DNA from: Acanthosepion lycidas
Taxonomy: Eukaryota > Mollusca > Cephalopoda > Sepiida > Sepiidae
Reading direction: 5' to 3'
Length of the DNA stretch: 64,000 nucleotides
Assembly: GCA_963932145.1 (NCBI GenBank)
Contig: OZ010611.1
Coordinates: 56,181,292-56,245,291 of the forward strand
The position numbers were made by a program, and so were the translations under genes. Shown in pieces: positions 37,621 through 48,405 of this stretch; the first letter of the stretch is position 1; each line of letters opens with the position of its first letter. The notes beneath the pieces were generated by a model. It worked only from the letters and a program-made list of their open reading frames with translations, had not been told where the DNA came from and searched no databases.

Positions 37621-38039
37621 TAACTTTATGTAGAGGCTAGGCCCCTTTCTAAATCTGGCTTGAAATTATTTTTCATTCTAATTCATAGAAATGGAGTAGC
37701 GTGCAATGGTGTCGTCTCATACAACAGTGAGTTAGTAGAAAAAATTGGTGAGCACAAAATGGGTGATCAGTGTCTTATTCTCTTCTGTTTGTGCCTTGTC
37801 TTTAGCTTTTTCTTCTATATTTAACATTATGTAGAGGATAGGCCGCCCTCTAAATCTTGGTTGAAATTATTTTTCATTCTAATTCATAGAAATGGAGTAG
37901 CATGCAATGATGTCGTCTCATACAACAGTGAGGTAGGAGAAAAAATTTGTTGGCACAAAATGGGTGATCAGTGTCTTATTCTCTTCTGTTTGTGCCTTGT
38001 CTTTAGCTTTTTCTTCTATATTTAACTTTATGTAGAGGC

Positions 38040-38580
38040 TAGGTCCCCCTCTAAATCTTGGTTGAAATTATTTTTCATTCTAATTAATAGAAATGGAGTA
38101 GCGATCAAAGGTGTCGTCTCAAACCACAGTGAGTTAGGAGAAAAAATTTGTGGCGACGAAATGGGGGATCAGTGTCTTATTCTCTTCTGTTTGTGCCTTG
38201 TCTTTAGCTTTTTCTTCTATATTTAACTTTATGTAGAGGCTAGGCCCCTTTCTAAATCTTCGTTGAAATTATTTTTCATTCTAATTAATAGAAATGGAGT
38301 AGCGTGCAATGGTGTCGTCTCAATCAACAGTGAGTTAGGAGAAAAAATTTGTTGGCACAAAATGGGTGATCAGTGTCTTATTCTCTTCTGTTTGTGCCTT
38401 GTCTTTAGCTTTTTCTTCTATATTTAACTTTATGTAGAGGCTAGGCCCCCCTCTAAATCTTGGTTGAAATTATTTTTCATTCTAATTAATAGAAATGGAG
38501 TAGCGATCAAAGGTGTCGTCTCAAACCGCAGTGAGTTAGGAGAAAAAATTTGTGGGGACGAAATGGGGGATCAGTGTCTT
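38040..38580 (+). repeat. GACGAAATGGGGG monomer pair
   Basis: Two GATCAAAGG monomers 402 bp apart share AAACC(A/G)CAGTG and GACGAAATGGGGGATC, which I do not see elsewhere in the window. They are separated by one monomer with TCTTCGTTG and CTCAATCAACAG. Confidence 0.82.
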
Positions 38581-38999
38581 ATTCTCTTCTGTTTGTGCCT
38601 TGTCTTTAGCTTTTTCTTCTATATTTAACTTTATGTAGAGGCTAGGCCCCCCTCTAAATCTTGGTTGAAATTATTTTTCATTCTAATTAATAGAAATGGA
38701 GTAGCGTGCAATGGTGTCGTCTCATACAACTGTGAGTTAGCAGATAAAATTTGTGGGCACAAAATGGGTGATCAGTGTCTTACTCTCTTCTGTTTATGCC
38801 TTGTCTTTAGCTTTTTCTTCTATATTTAACTTTATATAGAGGCTAGGCCCCCCTCTAAATCTAGGTTGAAATTATTTTTCATTCTAATTAATAGAAATGG
38901 AGTAGCGTGCAATGGTGTCGTCTCATACAACTGTGAGTTAGCAGATAAAATTTGTGGGCACAAAATGCGTGATCAGTGTCTTATTCTCTTCTGTTTATG

Positions 39000-39630
39000 C
39001 CTTGTCTTTAGCTTTTTCTTCTATATTTAACTTTATGTAGAGGCTAGGCCCCCCTCTAAATCTAGGTTGAAATTATTTTTCATTCTAATTAATAGAAATG
39101 GAGTAGCATGCAATGGTGTCGTCTCATACAACAGTGAGTTAGTAGAAAAAATTTGTGGGCACAAAATGAGGGATCAGTGTCTTATTCTCTTCAGTTTGTA
39201 CCTTGTCTTTAGCTTTTTCTTCTATATTTACTTTTATGTAGAGGCTAGGCCCCTTTCTAAATCTTGGTTGAAATTATTTTTCATTCTAATTCATAGAAAT
39301 GGAGTAGCGTGCAATGGTGTCGTCTCATACAACAGTTAGGTAGGAGAAAAAATTTGTTGTCACAAAATGGGTGATCAGTGTCTTATTCTCTTCTGTTTGT
39401 GCCTTGTCTTTAGCTTTTTCTTCTATATTTAACTTTATGTATAAGCTAGACCCCCCTCTAAATCTTGGTTGAAATTATTTTTCATTCTAATTAATAGAAA
39501 TGGAGTAGCGTGCAATGGTGTCGTCTCATACAACTGTGAGTTAGCAGATAAAATTTGTGGGCACAAAATGGGTGATCAGTGCCTTATTCTCATCTGTTTG
39601 TGCCTTGTCTTTATCTTTTTCTTCTATATT
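39000..39630 (+). repeat. GTATAAGCTAGA block, copy 2
   Basis: Copy 2 of 36990-37620. It has CTCTTCAGTTTG and CTAGGTTGAAATT as private changes, and its own 90-codon frame at 39067-39339 for the same reason. Confidence 0.87.
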
Positions 39631-40789
39631 TAACTTTATGTAGAGGCTAGGCCCCCCTCTAAATCTTGGTTGAAATTATTTTTCATTCTAATTAATAGAA
39701 ATGGAGTAGCGATCAAAGGTGTCGTCTCAAACAACAGTGAGTTAGGAGAAAAAATTTGTGGGCACAAAATGGGTGATCAGTGTCTTATTCTCTTCTGTTT
39801 GTGCCTTGTCTTTAGCTTTTTCTTCTATATTTAACTTTATGTAGAGGCTAGGCCCCCCTCTAAATCTTGGTTGCCATTATTTTTCATTCTAATTAATAGA
39901 AATGGAGTAGCGTGCAATGGTGTCGTCTCATACAACTGTGAGTTAGCAGATAAAATTTGTGGGTACAAAATGGGTGATCTGTGTCTTATTCTCTTCTGTT
40001 TGTGCCTTGTCTTTAGCTTTTTCTTCTATATTTAACTTTATGTAGAGGCTAGGCCCCCCTCTAAATCTTGGTTGAAATTATTTTTCATTCTAATTAATAG
40101 AAATGGAGTAGCGTGCAATGGTGTCGTCTCATACAACTGTGAGTTAGCAGATAAAATTTGTGGGCACAAAATGGGTGATCAGTGTATTATTCTCTTCTGT
40201 TTATGCCTTGTCTTTAGCTTTTTCTTCTATATTTAACTTTATGTAGAGGCTAGGCCCCCCTCTAAATCTTGGTTGAAATTAATTTTCATTCTAATTCATA
40301 GAAATGGAGTAGCGTGCAATTGTGTCGTCTCATACAACAGTGAGGTAGGAGAAAAAATTTGTTGGCACAAATGGGTTATCAGTGTCTTATTCTCTTCTGT
40401 TTGTGCCTTGTCTTTAGCTTTTTCTTCTATATTTAACTTTATGTAGAGGCTAGGCCCCCCTCTAAATCTTGGTTGAAATTATTTTTCATTCTAATTCATA
40501 GAAATGGAGTAGCGTGCAATGGTGTCGTCTCATACAACAGTGAGGTAGGAGAAAAATTTTGTTGGCACAAAATGGGTGATCAGTGTCTTATTCTCTTCTG
40601 TTTGTGCGTTGTCTTTAGCTTTTTCTTCTATATTTAACTTTATGTAGAGGATAGTCCCCCTCTAAATCTTGGTTGAAATTATTTTTTATTCTAATTCATA
40701 GAAATGGAGTAGCATGCAATGGTGTCGTCTCATACAACAGTGAGTTAGGAGAAAAAATTTGTGGGCACAAAATGGGTGATCAGTGTCTT

Positions 40790-43700
40790 ATTCTCTTCTG
40801 TTTGTGCATTGTCTTTAGCTTTTTCTTCTATATTTAACTTTATGTAGAGGCTAGGCCCCCCTCTAAATCTTGGTAGAAATTATTTTTCATTTTAATTCAT
40901 AGAAATGGAGTAGCGTGCAATGGTGTCGTCTCATACAACAGTGAGTTAGTAGAAAAAATTTGTGGGCACAAAATGGGTAATCAGTGTCTTATTCTCTTCT
41001 GTTTGTGCCTTGTCTTTAGCTTTTTCTTCTATATTTAACTTTATGTAGGGGCTAGGCCACCCTCTAAATCTTGGTTGAAATTAATTTTCATTCTAATTCA
41101 TAGAAATGGAGTAGCGTGCAATGGTGTCGTCTCATACAACAGTGAGGTAGGAGAAAAAATTTGTTGGCACAAAATGGGTGATCAGTGTCTTATTCTCTTC
41201 TGTTTGTGCATTGTCTTTAGCTTTTTCTTCTATATTTAACTTTATGTAGAGGCTAGGCCCCCCTCTAAATCTTGGTAGAAATTATTTTTCATTTTAATTC
41301 ATAGAAATTGAGTAGCGTGCAATGGTGTCGTCTCATACAACAGTGAGTTAGTAGAAAAAATTTGTGGGCACAAAATGGGTGATCAGTGTCTTATTCTCTT
41401 CTGTTTGTACCTTGTCTTTAGCTTTTTCTTCTATATTTAACTTTATGTAGAGGCTAGGCCTTTTTCTAAATCTTGGTTGGAATTATTTTTCATTCTAATT
41501 CATAGAAATGGAGTAGCGTGCAATGGTGTCGTCTCATACAACAGTGAGTTAGGAGAAAAAATTTGTGGGCACAAAATGGGTGATCAGTGTCTTATTCTCT
41601 TCTGTTTGTGCCTTGTCTTTAGCTTTTTCTTCTATATTTAACTTTATGTAGAGGCTAGGCCCCCCTCTAAATCTTGGTTGAAATTATTTTTCATTCTAAT
41701 TCATAGAAATGGAGTAGTGTGCAATGGTGTCGTCTCATACAACAGTGAGTTAGGAGAAAAAATTTGTGGGCACAAAATGTGTGATCAGTCTCTTATTCTC
41801 TTCTGTTTATGCCTTGTCTTTAGCTTTTTCTTCTATATTTAACTTTATGTAGGGGCTAGGCCCCTTACTAAATCTTGGTTGAAATTATTTTTCATTCTAA
41901 TTCATAGAAATGGAGTAGCGTGCAATGGTGTCGTCTCATACAACTGTGAATTAGCAGATAAAATTTGTGGGTACAAAATGGGTGATCAGTGTCTTATTCT
42001 CTTCTGTTTGTGCCTTGTCTTTAGCTTTTTCTTCTATATTTAACTTTATGTAGAGGCTAGGCCCCCCTCTAAATCTTGGTTGAAATTATTTTTCATTCTA
42101 ATTAATAGAAATGGAGTAGCGTGCAATGGTGTCGTCTCATACAACTGTGAGTTAGCAGATAAAATTTGTGGGCACAAAATGGGTGATCAGTGTCTTATTC
42201 TCTTCTGTTTGTGCATTGTCTTTAGCTTTTTCTTCTATATTTAACTTTATGTAGAGGCTAGGCCCCCCTCTAAATCTTGGTAGAAATTATTTTTCATTTT
42301 AATTCATAGAAATGGAGTAGCGTGCAATGGTGTCATCTCATACAACAGTGAGTTAGTAGAAAAAATTTGTGGGCACAAAATGGGTGATCAGTGTCTTATT
42401 CTCTTCTGTTTGTACCTTGTCTTTAGCTTTTTCTTCTATATTTAACTTTATGTAGAGGCTAGGCCTTTTTCTAAATCTTGGTTGGAATTATTTTTCATTC
42501 TAATTCATAGAAATGGAGTAGCGTGCAATGGTGTCGTCTCATACAACAGCGAGTAAGGAGAAAAAATTTGTGGGCACAAAATGGGTGATCAGTGACTTAT
42601 TCTCTTCCGTTTGTGCCTTGTCTTTAGCTTTTTCTTCTATATTTAACTTTATGTAGAGGGTAGGCCCCCCTCTAAATCTTGGTTGAAATTATTTTTCATT
42701 CTAATTCATAGAAATGGAGTAGCGTGCAATGGTGTCGGCTCATACAACAGTGAGTTAGGAGAAAAAATTTGTCGGCACAAAATGGGTGATCAGTGTCTTA
42801 TTCTCTTCTGTTTGTGCCTTGTCTTTAGCTTTTTCTTCTATATTTAACTTTATGTAGAGGCTAGGCCCCCCTCTAAATCTTGGTTGAAATTATTTTTCAT
42901 TCTAATTCATAGAAATGGAGTAGCGTGCAATGGTGTCGTCTCATACAACAGTGAGTTAGGAGAAAAAATTTGTGGGCACAAAATGTGTGATCAGTCTCTT
43001 ATTCTCTTCTGTTTATGCCTTGTCTTTAGCTTTTTCTTCTATATTTAACTTTATGTAGAGGCTAGGCCCCTTACTAAATCTTGGTTGAAATTATTTTTCA
43101 TTCTAATTCATAGAAATGGAGTAGCGTGCAATGGTGTCGTCTCATACAACTGTGAGTTAGCAGATAAAATTTGTGGGTACAAAATGGGTGATCAGTGTCT
43201 TATTCTCTTCTGTTTGTGCCTTGTCTTTAGCTTTTTCTTCTATATTTAACTTTATGTAGAGGCTAGGCCCCCCTCTAAATCTTGGTTGAAATTATTTTTC
43301 ATTCTAATTAATAGAAATGGAGTAGCGTGCAATGGTGTCGTCTCATACAACTGTGAGTTAGCAGATAAAATTTGTGGGCACAAAATGGGTCATCAGTGTC
43401 TTATTCTCTTCTGTTTGTGCCTTGTCTTTAGCTTTTTCTTCTATATTTAACTTTATGTAGAGGCTAGGCCCCCCTCTAAATCTTGGTTGAAATTATTTTT
43501 CATTCTAATTCATAGAAATGGAGTAGCGTGCAATGGTGTCGTCTCATACAACAGTGAGGTAGGAGAAAAATTTTGTTGGCACAAAATGGGTGATCAGTGT
43601 CTTATTCTCTTCTGTTTGTGCGTTGTCTTTAGCTTTTTCTTCTATATTTAACTTTATGTAGAGGATAGACCCTCCTCTAAATCTTGGTTGAAATTATTTT

Positions 43701-44200
43701 TTATTCTAATTTATAGAAATGGAGTAGCATGCAATGGTGTCGTCTCATACAACAGTGAGTTAGGAGAAAAAATTTGTGGGCACAAAATGGGTGATCAGTG
43801 TCTTATTCTCTTCTGTTTGTGCATTGTCTTTAGCTTTTTCTTCTATATTTAACTTTATGTAGAGGCTAGGCCCCCCTCTAAATCTTGGTAGAAATTATTT
43901 TTCATTTTAATTCATAGAAATGGAGTAGCGTGCAATGGTGTCGTCTCATACAACAGTGAGTTAGTAGAAAAAATTTGTGGGCACAAAATGGGTGATCAGT
44001 GTCTTATTCTCTTCTGTTTGTACCTTGTCTTTAGCTTTTTCTTCTATATTTAACTTTATGTAGAGGCTAGGCCTTTTTCTAAATCTTGGTTGGAATTATT
44101 TTTCATTCTAATTCATAGAAATGGAGTAGCGTGCAATGGTGTCGTCTCATACAACAGTGAGTTAGGAGAAAAAATTTGTGGGCACAAAATGGGTGATCAG
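40790..44200 (+). repeat. GGTAGAAATT / GGCCTTTTTC blocks at 2, 5 and 8 monomers
   Basis: TGGTAGAAAT, with GTGCATTG and CATTTTAATTC, occurs at 40871, 41273, 42278 and 43886. The spacings are 402, 1005 and 1608 bp, all exact multiples of 201. Three of the four are followed by GTTAGTAG/TGTACCTTG and then GGCCTTTTTC / TTGGTTGGAATT monomers. An overlapping block marked GTGATCAGTCTC (41781 and 42987, 1206 bp or 6 monomers) with CCCCTTACTAAATC and GGGTACAAAATGG is interleaved. Confidence 0.87.
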
Positions 44201-44459
44201 TGTCTCATTCTCTTCTGTTTGTGCCTTGTCTTTAGCTTTTTCTTCTATATTTAACTTTATGTAGAGGCTAGGCCCCCCTCTAAATCTTGGTTGAAATTAT
44301 TTTTCATTCTAATTAATAGAAATGGAGTAGCGTGCAATGGTGTCGTGTCATACAACTGTGAGTTAGCAGATAAAATTTGTGGTCACAAAATGGGTGATCA
44401 GTGTCTTATTCTCTTCTGTTTGTGCCTTGTCTTTAGCTTTTTCTTCTATATTTAACTTT

Positions 44460-44760
44460 ATGTAGAGGCTAGGCCACCCTCTAAATCTTGGTTGAAATTA
44501 TTTTTCATTCTAATTCATAGAAATGGAGGAGCGTGCAATGGTGTCGTCTCATACAACAGTAAGGCAGGAGAAAAAAGTTGTTGGCACAAAATGGGTGATC
44601 AGTGTCTCATTCTCTTCTGTTTGTGCCTTCTCTTTAGCTTTTTCTTCTATATTTAACTTTATGTAGAGGCTAGGCCCCCCTCTAAATCTTGGTTGAAATT
44701 ATTTTTCATTCTAATTAATAGAAATGGAGTAGCGTGCAATGGTGTCGTGTCATACAACTG
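44460..44760 (+). repeat. GGAGGAGCG / CAGTAAGGCAGG block, copy 1
   Basis: GGCCACCC, GGAGGAGCG (44525 and 46132), CAGTAAGGCAGG, AAAAAAGTTGTTGG, GTGTCTCATTC, GCCTTCTC and GTCGTGTCATAC recur at 1607 bp (8 monomers less one base). Confidence 0.86.
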
Positions 44761-46067
44761 TGAGTTAGCAGATAAAATTTGTGGGCACAAAATGGGTGAT
44801 CAGTGTCTTATTCTCTTCTGTTTATGCCTTGTCTTTATCTTTTTCTTCTATATTTAACTTTATGTAGAGGCTAGGCCCCCCTCTAAATCTTGGTTGAAAT
44901 TATTTTTCATTCTAATTAATAGAAATGGAGTAGCGTGCAATGGTGTCATCTCATACAACTGTGAGTTAGGAGATAAAATTTGTGGGCACAAAATGGGTGA
45001 TCAGTGACTTATTCTCTTCTGTTTGTGCCTTGTCTTTAGCTTTTTCTTATATATTTAACTTTATGTAGAGGCTAGGCCCCCCTCTAAATCTTGGTTTAAA
45101 TTATTTTTCATTCTAATTAATAGAAATGGAGTAGCGATCAAAGGTGTCGTCTCAAACAACAGTGAGTTAGGAGAAAAAATTTGTGGGCACAAAATGGGTG
45201 ATCAGTGTCTTATTCTCTTCTGTTTGTGCCTTGTCTTTAGCTTTTTCTTCTATATTTAACTTTATGTAGAGGCTAGGCCCCCCTCTAAATCTTGGTTAAA
45301 ATTATTTTTCATTCTAATTTATAGAAATGGAGTAGCGATCAAAGGTGTCGTCTCAAACAACAGTGAGTTAGGAGAAAAAATTTGTGGGCACAAAATGGGT
45401 GATCAGTGTCTTATTCTCTTCTATTTGTGCCTTGTCTTTAGCTTTTTCTTCTATATTTAACTTTATGTAGAGGCTAGGCCCCCCTCTCAATCTTGGTTGA
45501 AATTATTTTTCATTCTAATTAATAGAAATGGAGTAGCGTGCAATGGTGTCGTCTCATACAACTGTGAGTTAGCAGATAAAATTTGTGGGCACAAAATGGG
45601 TGATCAGTGTCTTATTCTCTTCTGTTTATGCCATGTCTTTAGCTTTTTCTTCTATATTTAACTTTATGTAGAGGCTAGGCCCCCCTCTAAATCTTGGTTG
45701 AAATTATTTTTCATTCTAATTAATAGAAATGGAGTAGCGTGCAATAGTGTCGTCTCATACAACTGTGAGTTAGCAGATAAAATTTGTGGGCACAAATAGG
45801 TTGATCAGTGTCTTATTCTCTTCTGTTTATGCCTTGTCTTTATCTTTTTCTTCTATATTTAACTTTATGTAGAGGCTAGGCCCCCCTCTAAATCTTGGTT
45901 GAAATTATTTTTCATTCTAATTAATAGAAATGGAGTAGCGTGCAATGGTGTCATCTCATACAACAGTGAGGTTGGAGAAAAAATTTGTTGGCACAAATGG
46001 GTGATCAGTGTCTTATTCTCTTCTGTTTGTGCCTTGTCTTTAGCTTTTTCTTCTATATTTAACTTTA

Positions 46068-46370
46068 TGTAGAGGCTAGGCCACCCTCTAAATCTTGGTT
46101 GAAATTATTTTTCATTCTAATTCATAGAAATGGAGGAGCGTGCAATGGTGTCGTCTCATACAACAGTAAGGCAGGAGAAAAAAGTTGTTGGCACAAAATG
46201 GGTGATCAGTGTCTCATTCTCTTCTGTTTGTGCCTTCTCTTTAGCTTTTTCTTCTATATTTAACTTTATGTAGAGGCTAGGCCCCCCTCTAAATCTTGGT
46301 TGAAATTATTTTTCATTCTAATTAATAGAAATGGAATAGCATGCAATGGTGTCGTGTCATACAACTGTGA
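46068..46370 (+). repeat. GGAGGAGCG / CAGTAAGGCAGG block, copy 2
   Basis: Copy 2 of 44460-44760. Its last part adds ATGGAATAGCATG. In between lie two monomers with shortened CACAAAT sequences that shift the register. Confidence 0.86.
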
Positions 46371-46589
46371 GTTAGCAGATAAAATTTGTGGGAACAAAAT
46401 GGGTGATCAGTGTCTTATTCTCTTCTGTTTATGCCATGTCTTTAGCTTTTTCTTCTATATTTAACTTTATGTAGAGGCTAGGCCCCCCCTCTAAATCTTG
46501 GTTGAAATTATTTCTCATTCTAATTCATAGAAATGGAGTAGCGTGCAATGGTGTCGTCTCATACAATAGTGAGTTAGGAGAAAAAATTT

Positions 46590-47000
46590 GTTGGCACAAA
46601 ATGTGTGATCAGTGTCTTATTCTCTTCTCTTTGTGCCTTGTCTTTAGCTTTTTCTTCTATATTTAACTTTATGTAGAGGCTAGGCCACCCTCTAAATCTT
46701 GGTTGAAATTATTTTTCATTCTAATTCATAGAAATGGAGTAGTGTACAATGGTGTCGTCTCATACAACAGTGAGGTAGGAGAAAAAATTTGTTGGCACAA
46801 AATGGGTGATCAGTGTCTTATTCTCTTCTGTTTGTGCCTTGTCTTTACCTTTTTCTTCTATAGTTAACTTTATGTAGAGGCTAGGCCCCCTCTAAATCTT
46901 GATTGAAATTATTTTTCATTCTTATTAATAGAAATGGAGTAGCGATCAAAGGTGTCGTCTCAAACAACAGTGAGTTAGGAGAAAAAATTTGTGTGCACAA
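46590..47000 (+). repeat. AGTGTACAAT block, copy 1 (7-monomer spacing)
   Basis: CTCTTCTCTTTGTGCC, AGTGTACAAT (46741 and 48149), GGCCCCCTCTAAATC, CATTCTTATTAATAG and GTGTGCACAATATGG recur about 1408 bp later (7 monomers plus one base). Confidence 0.85.
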
Positions 47001-47997
47001 TATGGGTGATCAATGTCTTATTCTCTTCTGTTTGTGCCTTGTCTTTAGCTTTTTCTTCTATATTTAACTTTATGTAGAGGCTACGCCCCCCCTCTAAATC
47101 TTGGTTGAAATTATTTTTCATTCTAATTCATAGAAATGGAGTAGCGTGCAATAGTGTCGTCTCATACAACAGTGCGTTTGGACAAAAAATTTGTTGGCAC
47201 AAAATGGATGATCAGTGTCTTATTCTCTTCTGTTTGTACCTTGTCTTTTGCTTTTTCTTCTATATTTAACTTTATGTAGAGGCTAGGCACCCCTCTAAAT
47301 CTTGGTTGAAATTATTTTTCATTCTAATTAATAGAAATGGAGTAGCGATCAAAGGTGTCGTCTCAAACAACAGTGAGTTAGGAGAAAAAATTTGTGGGCA
47401 CAAAATGGGTGATCAGTGTCTTATTCTCTTCTGTTTGTGCCTTGTCTTTATCTTTTTCTTATATATTTAACTTTATGTAGAGGCTAGGCCCCCCTATAAA
47501 TCGTGGTTGAAATCATTTTTCATTCTAATTAATAGAAATGGAGTAGCGTGCAATGGTGTTGTCTCATACAACCTGTGAGTTAGTAGAAAAAATTTGTGGG
47601 CCCACAATGGGGGATCAGTCTCGTATTCTCTTCTGTTTGTACCTTGTCTTTAGCTTTTTCTTCTATATTTAACTTTATGTAGAGGCTAGGTCCCTTTCTA
47701 AATCTTGGTTGAAATTATTTTTCATTCTAATTCATAGAAATGGAGTAGCGTGCAATGGTGTCGTCTCATACAACAGTGAGTTAGGAGAAAAAATTTGTTG
47801 GCACAAAATGGGTGATCAGTGTCTTATACTCTTCTGTTTGTGCCTTGTCTTTAGCTTTTTCTTCTATATTTAACATTATGTAGAGGTCAGGCCCCCCGCT
47901 AAATCTTGGTTGAAAATATTTTTCATTCTAATTCATAGAAATGGAGTAGCGTGCAATGGTGTCGTCTCATACAACAGTGAGTTAGGAGAAAAAATTT

Positions 47998-48405
47998 GTT
48001 GGCACAAAATGTGTGATCAGTGTCTTATTCTCTTCTCTTTGTGCCTTGTCTTTAGCTTTTTCTTCTATATTTAACATTATGTAGAGGCTAGGCCCCCCTC
48101 TAAATCTTGGTTGAAATTATTTTTCATTCTAATTCATAGAAATGGAGTAGTGTACAATGGTGTCGTCTCATACAACTGTGAGGTAGGAGAAAAAATTTGT
48201 TGGCACAAAATGGGTGATCAGTGTCTTATTCTCTTCTGTTTGTGCCTTGTCTTTAGCATTTTCTTCTATATTTAACTTTATGTAGAGGCTAGGCCCCCTC
48301 TAAATCTTGGTTGAAATTATTTTTCATTCTTATTAATAGAAATGGAGTAGCGATCAAAGGTGTCGTCTCAAACAACAGTGAGTTAGAAAAAATTTGTGTG
48401 CACAA
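47998..48405 (+). repeat. AGTGTACAAT block, copy 2
   Basis: Copy 2 of 46590-47000. It has a short deletion in GAGTTAGAAAAAATTTG near 48380, and TAGCATTTTC near 48255. It contains the last GATCAAAGG monomer of the window. Confidence 0.85.

Larger units (their letters stand above)
24430..48370 (+). repeat. Array zone 3: GATCAAAGG, GAGGTAGG and CAGATAAAATTTG subfamilies
   Basis: About 119 monomers. The AGCGATCAAAGG form, linked to CTCAAACAACAG, is found near 24431, 27852, 29260, 30064, 32070, 33080, 38100, 38503, 39710, 45130, 45332, 46931, 47345 and 48350. I see none outside this zone. It alternates with GAGGTAGGAGAA/TTTGTTGGCAC monomers and with CTGTGAGTTAGCAGAT/TTTATGCC monomers. ATTAATAG largely replaces ATTCATAG. 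TGATCAGAG replaces TGATCAGTG in several monomers between 29.9 and 35.6 kb. No gene is present. A 75-codon minus-strand frame at 48581-48808, just beyond the zone, is a by-product of the repeat. Confidence 0.84.
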
